The notes under the pieces: model-generated
What the model was told of the DNA's origin: nothing
The model's database searches: none
Seen by the model: only the letters and a program-made list of their open reading frames with translations
In this document: in pieces, positions 26,173 to 34,922 of the stretch
How positions within the stretch are numbered: the stretch's first letter is position 1
Layout of the letters: every line of letters starts with the position of its first letter
Position numbers and translations under genes: made by a program
Origin: DATLNF01 sp963765815
Lineage (GTDB): Bacteria; Actinomycetota; Actinomycetes; BP-191
DNA: 64,000 nt
NCBI GenBank assembly: GCA_963765815.1
Contig: CAVXXT010000003.1
Location: forward strand, 248,001-312,000
Reading direction: 5' to 3'

Positions 26173-26913
26173 TCAGATTCCCCGGACCGGTGGGGCCGGA
26201 CCGCTCCCCGCGACGCCGGAGGCGCGGGCGATCGCCTCGGCGAGGAACGGGTTGGCCGCGCGCTCGGCGCCGATCGTGGTCGCGGCGCCGTGACCCGAGA
26301 GCACCGGCAGCTCGTCGGGCATCGGCAAGATGACCCTCGCGAGCGAGTCGAGGATCTCGTCGTAGCTGCCGCCGGGCAGGTCGGTGCGCCCGATCGATCC
26401 CTGGAAGAGCAGGTCGCCCGAGAACAGCACATCGTCGGCGACCCGGAAGGTGACCGATCCTCGGGTGTGGCCGGGCGCGTGGTCGACGGTGAGCTTCAGC
26501 CCAGCGAGAGTCAAGACGTCGTGCCCGGTCAGCTCGACGACGTCATCGGGCTCGCCAAACTCCAGGCCGCCGAACAGCTGCTGCGACGCCACGCCCAGAC
26601 CCGAGCCGGGGTCGGCGAGCTGACCCCGGTCCTCGGGGTGGATGTAGGCCGGCACGCCGTACCGACCGCACACCGGGATGACCGAGAACGTGTGGTCGAT
26701 GTGCCCGTGCGTGAGCAGCACCGCGACCGGCTGCAAGCCGTGCTCCCGGACCAGGTCGGCGACGCCGGAGGCCGCCTCGTGTCCCGGGTCGACGACGACG
26801 CACTGCTCACCCGGCGCGGGCGCGAGGACGTAGCAGTTGGTGCCCCACGAGCCCGCGGGGAACCCGGCGACGAGCACGGCGACAGGCTCCTCTCGGCGGG
26901 GCGGACGGGCCAC
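26173..26913 (-). CDS. MBL-fold metallo-hydrolase (glyoxalase II-like)
   Basis: This 246-residue metallo-beta-lactamase-fold enzyme has the metal site THGHIDHTF (about residues 67-75), a further His in HAPGHTRGS, an Asp in LFSGDLLF, and SGHG, the full set for a binuclear metal site. SWGTNCYVL at the N-terminus is also typical. Relatives hydrolyse S-lactoylglutathione or act on other thioesters. Since actinomycetes use mycothiol, the natural substrate is not settled. It is the first gene of the hydrolase-hisS-aspS operon, divergent from the cyclophilin gene with 95 bases between the starts. Confidence 0.88.
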   Translation of the reverse strand: MARPPRREEPVAVLVAGFPAGSWGTNCYVLAPAPGEQCVVVDPGHEAASGVADLVREHGLQPVAVLLTHGHIDHTFSVIPVCGRYGVPAYIHPEDRGQLADPGSGLGVASQQLFGGLEFGEPDDVVELTGHDVLTLAGLKLTVDHAPGHTRGSVTFRVADDVLFSGDLLFQGSIGRTDLPGGSYDEILDSLARVILPMPDELPVLSGHGAATTIGAERAANPFLAEAIARASGVAGSGPAPPVRGI

Positions 26914-27008
26914 GACCCTATCGGCGCCTGCGAAGGGTCAGCGAACGGATTGAGCAGCACCTAGACTCCCCCGCGGTACGACGACCGAGCGCCGATCAGG
27001 GGAGCACC

Positions 27009-27803
27009 GTGACCAGCAGCAAGCGCCAGCGTGAGATCGCCCGCCGCCGGGCCGAGCGGCAGTCGGCCCGTCGCGCCGAGCGCGCCGCCCGCCGACGCAA
27101 GCGCAACCTGATGTCGCTGGGCGTGTTCGGCCTCGTCCTGCTCCTCGTCGTCGGCATCTGGGCCGCGCCCAAGCTGTTCGACGACGAGGACAAGCTCAAC
27201 CCGCTGGCCGAGCCGAGCTCCTCCGCCTCGGCCTCGGCGAAGCCGGGCGAGTGCGCCTACACGCCGCGCGAGGACGAGGCGCCGAAGAACGCGCCGGGTC
27301 TGCCCCCGGCGAAGGCCGACCTCACGCTGGCCGAGAAGGCGACGATCACCTTCGCCTCCGGCAAGGTCGAGCTCGACCTGCTGCCGGCGAAGGCGCCCTG
27401 CACGGTGGGGTCGTTCGCCTACCTCGCGGCGAAGAACTTCTTCGACGGCACCAGCTGCCACCGGGTCACGACATCGCCGGGGCTCACCGTCGTCCAGTGC
27501 GGTGACCCGACGGCCACCGGCACCGGCGGCCCGGGCTACTCCTTCACCGACGAGAACCTCACCGGCGCGACGTACAAGCGCGGCACGCTGGCCATGGCCA
27601 ACTCCGGCCCCAACACCAACGGCAGCCAGTTCTTCCTGGTCGTGAAGGACAGCCAGCTGCCGCCGAACTACACCCCGTGGGGCACCATCACCGGCGGCCT
27701 CGACGTCCTCGACAAGATCATCGCGGCGGGCGTGCAGGGCGGCGGCCAGGACGGCAAGCCGGCCAAGCCCGTCACCATCAAGGACTTCACCGTCTCGAAG
27801 TAG
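27009..27803 (+). CDS. Membrane-anchored peptidyl-prolyl cis-trans isomerase (cyclophilin type)
   Basis: The GTG at 27009 follows a good ribosome site (AGGGGAG at 26998-27004). The 264-residue product has a basic cytoplasmic tail (residues 1-36, Arg/Lys-rich), one membrane segment (LMSLGVFGLVLLLVVGIW), a Ser/Ala-rich linker and a cyclophilin domain. The domain shows FDGTSCHRV, GGPGYSFTDEN, LAMANSGPNTNGSQFFLV and WGTITGGLDVLDKI. The active-site Arg (in CHRV) and Gln/Phe (in SQFFLV) are present. It probably folds exported proteins at the outer face of the membrane. It is convergent with relA, with the IS481 element inserted between them. Confidence 0.92.
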   Translation: MTSSKRQREIARRRAERQSARRAERAARRRKRNLMSLGVFGLVLLLVVGIWAAPKLFDDEDKLNPLAEPSSSASASAKPGECAYTPREDEAPKNAPGLPPAKADLTLAEKATITFASGKVELDLLPAKAPCTVGSFAYLAAKNFFDGTSCHRVTTSPGLTVVQCGDPTATGTGGPGYSFTDENLTGATYKRGTLAMANSGPNTNGSQFFLVVKDSQLPPNYTPWGTITGGLDVLDKIIAAGVQGGGQDGKPAKPVTIKDFTVSK

Positions 27804-27830
27804 GCGGCAGCGACGTACGACGCGACTGCC

Positions 27831-27894
27831 CGTTCAACTCCGGGTTACATCCACGACACGCCGCGAATCCCGCGCCGTAACGCGGAGTTGAACG
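27831..27894. terminator. Long imperfect palindrome between the cyclophilin gene and the IS element, possible terminator
   Basis: A 12-base perfect inverted repeat (27831-27842 and 27883-27894) extends inward by a mismatch and 5 more pairs, giving arms of about 18 bases and a loop of about 28 bases. It starts 28 bases after the cyclophilin stop. There is no T-tract on either strand. In high-GC actinomycetes such hairpins often serve as bidirectional terminators; before the IS insertion it would have lain between the convergent cyclophilin and relA genes. Confidence 0.6.
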
Positions 27895-27929
27895 AACCCC
27901 GCCGCCGCGCGAGCCCGCCAGCGCGCCGG

Positions 27930-28901
27930 CTAGCTGTACTGACCGGACAGGTTGTTGACGCGGTCGATCGGCGCGAGCCCGCCGAGTGATGTGTGGGCTC
28001 GGTGATGGTTGTAGGTGTGCAGCCACTTGTCGAGGGCTGCGGCCCGTCGGGCGCTTGAGGTGTAGACGCGGACGTAGGCCCACTCCTCGAGCAGGGTGCG
28101 GTTGAAGCGTTCGACCTTGCCGTTGACCTGGGGCCGGTAGGCCGGGATGAGGACGTGCCGGGCGCCGAGTTCGGCTAGGGCTGCCTGGAAGTCGTTCGAG
28201 CGGCGGTAGTTCAGCGCGTTGTCGGTCATTACCTCTTCGATAGCGATGCCGACGCGGGCGAAGTCCGCCGCTGCGCGGCGCAGAAAGCCGGCGCAGGAAG
28301 GTCCGGTCTCGTCGGCGAGGGTCTCCGAGTAGGCGTAGCGGCTGCGGTCGTCGACGGCGGAGTGGACGTAGTCGTAGCCGATGCGCTGCTTCTTGGAGTG
28401 GGCCTTGCGGCGGCCGAGTTCGCTGTCGCGGCCGTGGGCGCGCCACCCACCGCCAGTGCGGATCTTGCCGAGCTTCTTCACGTCGACATGCACCAGCTCG
28501 CCCGGCCGGGCGCGCTCATACCGACGGATCACCCGCCCGGTGGGACGGTCCATCCATGCCAGCCGGTTCAGCCGCAACCGGCGGAGCACCTGGTAGACCG
28601 TCGAGGACGCCAGGCCGAGCCGGAACCCGATCCGCACCGGGCCGAGCTTCTCGCTCCGGCGAAGCCGCTCCACCCGCGCCTCTGTCCGCGAGGAGACCAT
28701 CCGCGGCGAGCAGTGCGGGCGGCTCGACCGGTCCTGCAGACCGTCGACGCCGTCGAGCAGATACCGCTGCCACCACTTCGTCGCGGTCGCACGAGACACG
28801 CCCATCTCGTGCGCGACGTGGGCGATCGGCCGGCCATCGCAGATCCGCTCGCACATCGTGAGCCGACCCGCCGGGGTCAAACGGGCATTACGGTGAGCCA
28901 T
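27930..28901 (-). CDS. IS481-family transposase
   Basis: A 323-residue full-length transposase. The N-terminal 100 residues hold a helix-turn-helix (VAHEMGVSRATATKWWQRYL) and a second HTH (FRLGLASSTVYQVLRRLRLN). The DDE catalytic core follows: Asp in LVHVDVKKLGK, Asp in EEVMTDNALNY, and Glu in NGKVERFNRTLLEEW, with DDRSRYAYSE and YRPQVNGKVE as family markers. All three acidic residues are present, so the element may be active. The stop codon TAG (27932-27930) falls in the target-site CTAG outside the inverted repeat, so translation termination depends on the insertion site. Its direction is the same as relA. Confidence 0.94.
   Translation of the reverse strand: MAHRNARLTPAGRLTMCERICDGRPIAHVAHEMGVSRATATKWWQRYLLDGVDGLQDRSSRPHCSPRMVSSRTEARVERLRRSEKLGPVRIGFRLGLASSTVYQVLRRLRLNRLAWMDRPTGRVIRRYERARPGELVHVDVKKLGKIRTGGGWRAHGRDSELGRRKAHSKKQRIGYDYVHSAVDDRSRYAYSETLADETGPSCAGFLRRAAADFARVGIAIEEVMTDNALNYRRSNDFQAALAELGARHVLIPAYRPQVNGKVERFNRTLLEEWAYVRVYTSSARRAAALDKWLHTYNHHRAHTSLGGLAPIDRVNNLSGQYS
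27934..27959. repeat. IS481 left terminal inverted repeat
   Basis: It begins with CTGTACTGACC and ends with GTTGTTGAC, matching the right end in the outer 11 and inner 9 bases; the central 6 bases differ. It lies at the 3' end of the transposase gene. Confidence 0.92.
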
Positions 28902-28966
28902 GTGAGCCTCCTGGGCTGAAGCGGGGTGTCTAGACAGCCCTCACTTCGCCCGGAGGCTCACTTCAT

Positions 28967-28992
28967 GTCAACAACGTCTGTGGTCAGTACAG
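28967..28992. repeat. IS481 right terminal inverted repeat
   Basis: It reads GTCAACAAC...GGTCAGTACAG, the reverse complement of the left end except for 6 central positions. It lies 66 bases upstream of the transposase start, where its own promoter would be expected. Confidence 0.92.
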
Positions 28993-31380
28993 CTAGCCCT
29001 TGCCGCTGACGACGCGGTAGGCGTCGTAGACGCCCTCGACGTTGCGGACGGCCTTGAGCAGGTGGCCCAGGTGCGTGGGGTCGGCCATCTCGAAGGTGAA
29101 GCGCGAGACTGCGACCCGGTCACGGGTCGTGGTGACCGACGCGGACAGGATGTTGACGTGCTGGTCGGACAGCGCGCGCGTGACGTCGGAGAGCAGGCGG
29201 GTGCGGTCGAGCGCTTCGACCTGGATCGCGACCAGGAAGATCGACGCCGCGGTCGGCGACCACTCGACGTCGACGAACCGCGGCTGCTGGAGCTCGAGCG
29301 CCTTGGCGTTGACGCAGTCCCCGCGATGGACGCTGACGCCGTTGCCGCGGGTGACGAACCCGACGATCGGGTCGCCCGGCACCGGGGTGCAGCACTTCGA
29401 CAGCTTCACCCACACGTCGCTGGCACCCTTGACGACGACGCCGGGGTCGCCGACCGGGCGGGCCTTCGGCCGTGAGGTCAGCGGCCGGGCGACCTCGGCG
29501 AGGTCCTCGACCGCGCCCTCGGCACCGCCAAGGGCCTGCACGAGTCGCTGTACGACGGTCTGCGCGGAGAGCTGGCTCTCGCCCACCGCTGCGTACAGGG
29601 CGGTGACATCGGGGTAGCGCAGGTCCTTGGCCAGCGTGACGAGCGCGTCGCCGGAGAGCAGGCGCTGCAGGGGAAGGCCCTGCTTGCGCATGGCGCGCGC
29701 GATCGCGTCCTTGCCCTCGTCGACCGCGTCGTCGCGGCGCTCCTTGGCAAACCACTGCCGGATCTTGTTGCGCGCCCGCGGCGTCTTGACGAACGCGAGC
29801 CAGTCCTGGCTCGGCGCGGCGTTCGCCGCCTTGGACGTGAAGACCTCGACGACGTCGCCGTTGTCGAGCGGGCTCTCCAGCGGCACCAGCCGGTTGTTGA
29901 CCCGGGCGCCGATGCAGCGGTGGCCGACCTCGGTGTGCACGGCGTACGCGAAGTCGACCGACGTGGCACCGGTCGGCAGCGAGATGACGTCGCCCTTGGG
30001 CGTGAAGACGAACACCTCGCCCGCGAAGAGGTCGAAGCGCAGCGAGTCGAGGAACTCCCCTGGGTCGGCGGTCTCCTTCTGCCAGTCGAGCAGCTGGCGC
30101 ATCCACTGCATGTCGTTCTTCGCATCGGCCGCCGCGGCGCCGCTGCCGTCCTTGTACTTCCAGTGCGCCGCGATGCCGATCTCGGCGGTGTTGTGCATCG
30201 CGAAGGTCCGGATCTGCAGCTCGACCGGCTTGCCCTCGGGCCCGATGACCGTCGTGTGCAGCGACTGGTACATGTTGAACTTGGGCCGCGCGATGTAGTC
30301 CTTGAACCGACCGGGAACCGGGTTCCACAGCGCGTGGATCGAGCCGAGCGCGGCGTAGCAGTCGCGGACCGAGTCGACGAGGACCCGGATGCCGAGCAGG
30401 TCGTGGATGTCGGCGAAGTCGTGGCCCCGCACGATCATCTTCTGGTAGATCGAGTAGTAGTGCTTGGGCCGGCCGGTGACCGCGGCCCGGATCTTCTGCT
30501 CCTTCAGCGACTCGGTGACCTGCTCGATCACCCCGCTGATGTAGGTGTCGCGGGACGGCGCACGGTCGGTGACCAGGCGCACGATCTCGTCGTACCGCTT
30601 GGGGTAGAGCGTGGCGAAGCCGAGGTCCTCGAGCTCCCACTTGATGGTGTTCATGCCGAGCCGGTGGGCCAGCGGCGCGTAGATCTCCAGCGTCTCGCGG
30701 CTGATCCGCTCCTGCTTCTCGCGCGGCAGCGCCCCGATGGTGCGCATGTTGTGCAGCCGGTCGGCGAGCTTCACGACGAGGACGCGGGAGTCGCGGGCCA
30801 TCGCGATGACCATCTTGCGGATGCTCTCCGCCTCGGCGACCTCGCCGAACTTCACCTTGTCCAGCTTGGTGACCCCGTCCACCAGTCGGGCCACCAGGTC
30901 GCCGAACTCGATGCGTACGGCGTCGAGCGTCGCCGGGGTGTCCTCGACCACGTCATGCAGGAGGGCGGCGACGATGGTGCTCGGGTCCATGCCGAGCTCG
31001 GCGAGGATCGTCGCGACGCCGATCGGATGAGTGATGTAGGCCTCGCCGCTGCGCCGGGACTGCCCGCGGTGCGCCTCCTCGGCGACCTCATAGGCACGGG
31101 CCACGGGACGCAGGTCGGCCTTCGGGTGATTGGTGCGCAGCAGCTTGAGGACCGGCTCCATCTCGGCCGGGCCGGTCTTCGGAGTCAGCCGGGCCAGCGC
31201 GGCGCGCACGCGACGCGGCTGGGCCGACGCGCTGCCGGCGTTGTCGGGTGCGAGATCGGGGATCGGAGCGGGGTTCTTCTCCGGCAGCGCTGAGTCGACC
31301 GCGTGGTCGGACGCGGCGGACGGCTCGACCGGCGCCTGGACGGCAGCCGGGTCAGAGGTCGGGGCGACCTCAGCCGGCAC
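28993..31380 (-). CDS. relA: Bifunctional (p)ppGpp synthetase/hydrolase Rel
   Basis: The 795-residue protein is a long RelA-SpoT homologue starting at GTG. A 75-residue Ala/Pro-rich N-terminus precedes the HD hydrolase domain (YITHPIGVATILAELGM, ALLHDVVEDTPATL), which has its metal-binding His and Asp residues. The synthetase domain carries GRPKHYYSIYQKMI and KFNMYQSLHTTVIGP. TGS (VFTPKGDVISLPTGATSVDF) and a C-terminal ACT domain (DRTRLLSDVTRALS) complete it. It makes and breaks ppGpp in the stringent response. Its TAG stop lies in the CTAG duplicated by the IS481 insertion, so the protein is unaffected, but any 3' transcript structure is now separated by 1.06 kb. Confidence 0.95.
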   Translation of the reverse strand: MPAEVAPTSDPAAVQAPVEPSAASDHAVDSALPEKNPAPIPDLAPDNAGSASAQPRRVRAALARLTPKTGPAEMEPVLKLLRTNHPKADLRPVARAYEVAEEAHRGQSRRSGEAYITHPIGVATILAELGMDPSTIVAALLHDVVEDTPATLDAVRIEFGDLVARLVDGVTKLDKVKFGEVAEAESIRKMVIAMARDSRVLVVKLADRLHNMRTIGALPREKQERISRETLEIYAPLAHRLGMNTIKWELEDLGFATLYPKRYDEIVRLVTDRAPSRDTYISGVIEQVTESLKEQKIRAAVTGRPKHYYSIYQKMIVRGHDFADIHDLLGIRVLVDSVRDCYAALGSIHALWNPVPGRFKDYIARPKFNMYQSLHTTVIGPEGKPVELQIRTFAMHNTAEIGIAAHWKYKDGSGAAAADAKNDMQWMRQLLDWQKETADPGEFLDSLRFDLFAGEVFVFTPKGDVISLPTGATSVDFAYAVHTEVGHRCIGARVNNRLVPLESPLDNGDVVEVFTSKAANAAPSQDWLAFVKTPRARNKIRQWFAKERRDDAVDEGKDAIARAMRKQGLPLQRLLSGDALVTLAKDLRYPDVTALYAAVGESQLSAQTVVQRLVQALGGAEGAVEDLAEVARPLTSRPKARPVGDPGVVVKGASDVWVKLSKCCTPVPGDPIVGFVTRGNGVSVHRGDCVNAKALELQQPRFVDVEWSPTAASIFLVAIQVEALDRTRLLSDVTRALSDQHVNILSASVTTTRDRVAVSRFTFEMADPTHLGHLLKAVRNVEGVYDAYRVVSGKG

Positions 31381-31454
31381 GCGGCACTCCCGTCAGCAGC
31401 TCGTCATCGACAGGTCAAAGATACCGCGCAGGGTGCGGACGACCGACCGCGTCG

Positions 31455-31991
31455 TCAGTAGACGAGCAGGCTGTGCACCGGCAGCGGAGCGAGCCGATCG
31501 CGACCGAGCAGGAACGACAGCTCGATGAGGACGCTGCAGCCGAGCACCTCGGCGCCGCACGCGGCCACGAGGGCAGCCGTCGCGGCGACCGTCCCGCCGG
31601 TGGCGAGGACGTCGTCGACGACCAGCACCCGGTCGCCCGGCGCGAACGCGTCGCGGTGCACCTCGAGCGTCGCCTCGGCGTACTCGAGCTGGTAGGACTC
31701 GGCGTACGTCGGCGCCGGGAGCTTGCCGGCCTTGCGCACCGGGACGAACCCGGCGCCGAGGTGGTAGGCGACGGGAGCTGCCAGGATGAAGCCGCGGGCC
31801 TCGATGCCCACGACCTTGTCGATCCCCTGCCCGACTGCCGGCCTGACGATCGCGTCGACCGCCGCGGTGAAGGTCGCCGGGTCGGCGAGCAGCGGGGTGA
31901 TGTCCTTGAAGACGATCCCGGGCTTGGGCCAGTCGGCGATGTCGCGGACTCGGGTCGCCAGCCGCGCGGCGACGTCGAGCCCGTCGGTCAC
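31455..31991 (-). CDS. apt: Adenine phosphoribosyltransferase
   Basis: The 178-residue protein is of standard size. DWPKPGIVFKDITPLLADP is the APT N-terminal hallmark, GIEARGFILAAPVAYHLGAG the central strand-loop, and VLVVDDVLATGGTVAA the PRPP-binding signature. It converts adenine and PRPP to AMP in purine salvage. The GTG start overlaps the secF stop by 4 bases (GTGA). The order secD-secF-apt-rel is conserved in Actinobacteria. Confidence 0.94.
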   Translation of the reverse strand: MTDGLDVAARLATRVRDIADWPKPGIVFKDITPLLADPATFTAAVDAIVRPAVGQGIDKVVGIEARGFILAAPVAYHLGAGFVPVRKAGKLPAPTYAESYQLEYAEATLEVHRDAFAPGDRVLVVDDVLATGGTVAATAALVAACGAEVLGCSVLIELSFLLGRDRLAPLPVHSLLVY

Positions 31992-33172
31992 CGCCGCTTC
32001 TTCCCGCTGGGTCGGCCGGGCCGGCCGCCCTTGCGCTTCGCGGGCTTCGCGGGCCGCGCCGGGCGGGCCGGCGAGGCGCCGCCGGCCTTGGCCGGCACTC
32101 CGTCGCTGACATCGGCCGTCGGCACGTCGTCCTGCACCGCGCGCCGGGGCGCGGTGCGCACTGCGGCCGCCGCGCCGCGGCCACCGGCGGTCGCGGTCGC
32201 GAGCCGACTGGCGCCCGGCCCGCCGGCCTGACGCGCCCGCACCCGGTTGGCCAGCGCCTTCATCTGGGGCTCACGCTCCTTCAGAGCCACGAGCACCGGC
32301 GTCGCCACGAAGATCGACGAGTAGGTGCTGACCATCAGGCCGATGAACAGCGCGAGGGCGAGGTCCTTCAGCGTGCCCGCGCCGAGCAGCCCAGCGCCGA
32401 CGAAGAGCAGGACCGCGACCGGGATCAAGGACGTCAACGACGTGTTCAGCGACCGCATGACGGTCTCGTTGAGGGCGTGGTTGGCGGCGTCCGAGTAGGT
32501 CATCCGCGACCCGCCGGCGAGGCCCTGCGTGTCCTCGCGGACCCGGTCGAAGATGACCACGGTGTCGTAGAGCGAGTAGCCGAGGATCGTCAGCAGCGCG
32601 ATGACGGTCGACGGCGTCACCTCGAAGCCCACCAGCGCGTAGACGCCGGCGGTGATGAACAGGTCGTGGAAGAGCGCGGTGAAAGCGGCGACCGCCATCT
32701 TCCACTCGAACCGCATCGAGATGTAGGCGATGACGAGGACGAGGAACACCAGCAGCCCGCGCAAGGCCTTGTTGCGCACCTGGTCGCCGAACTTCGCGCC
32801 GACGGTCGACGGGCTGACCGCCTCCTCCGACAGGTCGAACTTCGCCGCGAGCGCCTTGGTCAGCTTGGTCGCGACAGCCGGCTCGAGCTCCTCCGTCTGC
32901 ACTCGGACGTCGTCGTTGCCGACCTCCTGGAAGACAGCCAGCTCGGCGCCGGCCGCCTCGACGACGTCGGTGACGTTCTCCTGCGTCGCCGTCGGCGCAG
33001 TGAACTGGAAGACGGCGCCGCCGGTGAAGTCGATGCCCAGGTTGAGCCGGAGGACGAGCAGGCCGAAGGCACTGATCAGCAGCAGACCGGCGGACAGCGC
33101 GTACCAGGTCTTGCGCCGACCGATGAAGTCGACGTTGGTCTCGTTGCGGTAGAGGCGGCCGATCGCGGACAC
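31988..33172 (-). CDS. secF: Protein translocase subunit SecF
   Basis: From the GTG at 33172, one base after the secD stop, the protein has 394 residues. NVDFIGRRKTWYALSAGLLL is the first membrane segment. LGIDFTGGAVFQF is the SecF domain signature. The six-segment RND-like core has SMRFEWKMAVAAFTALFHDL and ILGYSLYDTVVIFDRVRED. A 75-residue Arg/Lys/Pro/Ala-rich cytoplasmic tail follows, longer than in E. coli but usual in actinomycetes. With SecD it uses the proton motive force to assist late export. Confidence 0.94.
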   Translation of the reverse strand: MSAIGRLYRNETNVDFIGRRKTWYALSAGLLLISAFGLLVLRLNLGIDFTGGAVFQFTAPTATQENVTDVVEAAGAELAVFQEVGNDDVRVQTEELEPAVATKLTKALAAKFDLSEEAVSPSTVGAKFGDQVRNKALRGLLVFLVLVIAYISMRFEWKMAVAAFTALFHDLFITAGVYALVGFEVTPSTVIALLTILGYSLYDTVVIFDRVREDTQGLAGGSRMTYSDAANHALNETVMRSLNTSLTSLIPVAVLLFVGAGLLGAGTLKDLALALFIGLMVSTYSSIFVATPVLVALKEREPQMKALANRVRARQAGGPGASRLATATAGGRGAAAAVRTAPRRAVQDDVPTADVSDGVPAKAGGASPARPARPAKPAKRKGGRPGRPSGKKRR

Positions 33173-33173
33173 G

Positions 33174-34907
33174 TCAGGCCTCCTTGGTGACGCGGGACGT
33201 GCCGGGAGCGGCAACGGCGTTGGGAGTCAGCGACTTGATGCCGAACCGCGGCCCCTCGACGAAGAGCCGGGATCGGCCGAGCAAGGTTGCGGCGGGTCTG
33301 GCGTAGAGGAAGAACATCGTGACGTCGAGCAGCGTGGCCAGGCCGAGGGTGAAGGCGAAGCCGCGCACCGCCCCGACGGAGAGGAAGTAGAGCGTCGCCG
33401 CCGCGAGGAACGACACGAAGTCGGCGGCCAGGATGGTCCGCCGGGCGCCGACGTACCCGCGCTCGATCGCTACCCGGGGAGTGCGGCCCTGCCGCATCTC
33501 GTCCTTGATCCGCTCGAAGTGCACGACGTAGGAGTCGGCCGAGATGCCGATCGAGACGATCAGGCCCGCGATGCCGGCGAGCGTGAGGGTGAAGCCGATG
33601 CCGCTGTTGGCGAGCAACGTGACCGCGGCGTAGTTGAGGGCGCCGAAGATCACCAGCCCGCTGGTCACGACCAGCCCGAGCGCGCGGTAGTAGGCCAGGA
33701 GGTACACCACGACGATCGACAGCCCGAGGATGCCGGCGAGCACACCGGCGTGCAGGGACTCGTCGCCGAGCGTGGGCGAGATGGTCTGGGTCTGCGACTG
33801 CTCGAAGGCGATGGGCAGCGCGCCGAACTTCAGCACGTTGGCCAGGTCCTTCGCCTCCTCGTCGCTGAACTGCCCGGTGATCTGGCCCTCGCCGTTGGTG
33901 ATCGGCTGGTTGATCGTCGGCGCGGACTGCACGACGCCGTCGAGGACGATCGCCAGCTGCTGACCCTGGTACTTGGTGGTGACGTCGCCGAAGACCTTCC
34001 GGCCGTCCTTGGTCAGCTCGAAGCTGATCTCCGACGAGCCCGTGGTCTGGTTGATGGTCGCCTCGGCGGTCTTCAGCGCGCTGCCCGGCACCTCCGACGG
34101 GCCGAGGATGTACTTCACGCTGCCGTCGCGCTCACACGCGACGATCGTCTTCTTCGGGTCGTCGAGCGACGCGATGTCCGCGACCTGCTTCTCGTCCGTG
34201 CAGTCGAGCTCGTTGAACCGACCCTGCAGCGCGATGACGTCGGCGGCACCGCCGGGCGACGCGCTCACCGACGGGACCGGGGTCCCGGACGCTGCGGGCT
34301 TCGGGGTGCCGGAGGGCTTGGGAGTCGCGGCCGGCGTCGCGGAGGCCTGCGGCAGCAGCGCCTGGGTGACCGGCCGCGGGTTGCTGGTCGCGGACGCCTT
34401 AGGCGACGTGCCGATGGTGGCCGTCGACGACGGGGGCGTCGCGGTGGCCGCGGGCTTCGGCGTACCGCTCGCGTTGGGGTCGATCGACGCGATGACGCTC
34501 GGCTCGGCGGACGGGACCGGCGCGTCGGGGTCGCCGGCGGCCTGGGACAGGATCGGCCGGAAGGTCAGCTGAGCCGTGCGGCCGACCAGGTCGAGCGCCT
34601 CGTCGCGGCCGACGCTGGGCAGCGCGACCAGGACGTTCTGCCCCTCGCGGACGACCTCGGCCTCGGCCACGCCGGTGCCGTTGACCCGCTGGCTGATGAT
34701 GTCGACGGCCTTCTCCAGCCGCGCGGCGGTGATCCGGCCCTCCGTCTTGTCGGTGTCGGGCGTGAGGATCACGCTCGTCCCGCCGCGCAGGTCGAGGCCG
34801 AGCTTCGGCTCGAAGCCCTTCGTGAAGATCGCGGCGTACGCCGCCACGACGAGCACGAGGAGCAGGAGCAGCGGGCGGAGCGGTCGATATTGCGGCTTGC
34901 TGGCCAC
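33174..34907 (-). CDS. secD: Protein translocase subunit SecD
   Basis: The 577-residue protein has an N-terminal membrane segment (RPLLLLLVLVVAAYAAIF) and LGLDLRGGTSVILTP, the SecD signature. In the P1 region (about residues 120-225) it carries a low-complexity Ala/Pro/Ser/Thr-rich stretch with repeated ATPKPSGTPKPAASGT units, an insertion found in some actinobacterial SecD proteins. The second part of P1 (LDGVVQSAPTINQPI) and the five-segment core (SIGISADSYVVHFERIKDE) are intact. It lies 15 bases after yajC and is coupled to secF. Confidence 0.94.
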   Translation of the reverse strand: MASKPQYRPLRPLLLLLVLVVAAYAAIFTKGFEPKLGLDLRGGTSVILTPDTDKTEGRITAARLEKAVDIISQRVNGTGVAEAEVVREGQNVLVALPSVGRDEALDLVGRTAQLTFRPILSQAAGDPDAPVPSAEPSVIASIDPNASGTPKPAATATPPSSTATIGTSPKASATSNPRPVTQALLPQASATPAATPKPSGTPKPAASGTPVPSVSASPGGAADVIALQGRFNELDCTDEKQVADIASLDDPKKTIVACERDGSVKYILGPSEVPGSALKTAEATINQTTGSSEISFELTKDGRKVFGDVTTKYQGQQLAIVLDGVVQSAPTINQPITNGEGQITGQFSDEEAKDLANVLKFGALPIAFEQSQTQTISPTLGDESLHAGVLAGILGLSIVVVYLLAYYRALGLVVTSGLVIFGALNYAAVTLLANSGIGFTLTLAGIAGLIVSIGISADSYVVHFERIKDEMRQGRTPRVAIERGYVGARRTILAADFVSFLAAATLYFLSVGAVRGFAFTLGLATLLDVTMFFLYARPAATLLGRSRLFVEGPRFGIKSLTPNAVAAPGTSRVTKEA

Positions 34908-34922
34908 GGGGCGGTTCCTCTT

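Larger units (their letters stand above)
27934..28992 (-). mobile_element. IS481-family insertion sequence, 1059 bp, intact
   Basis: A complete element with terminal inverted repeats of 26 bases (27934-27959 and 28967-28992, 20 of 26 identical; outer 11 CTGTACTGACC). It is flanked by a CTAG direct repeat (27930-27933 and 28993-28996), the target duplication known for IS481-type elements. It carries one transposase gene on the minus strand without frameshift. The right-hand CTAG contains the relA stop codon, so insertion left relA intact. The left-hand CTAG supplies the stop codon of the transposase. No cargo gene is present. Confidence 0.93.

Noticed and set aside
26914..27008. A specific sigma-70 promoter for the cyclophilin gene
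   Set aside because: A TAGACT-like -10 is visible near 26961, but I could not find a convincing -35 at the right spacing, so I do not list it.
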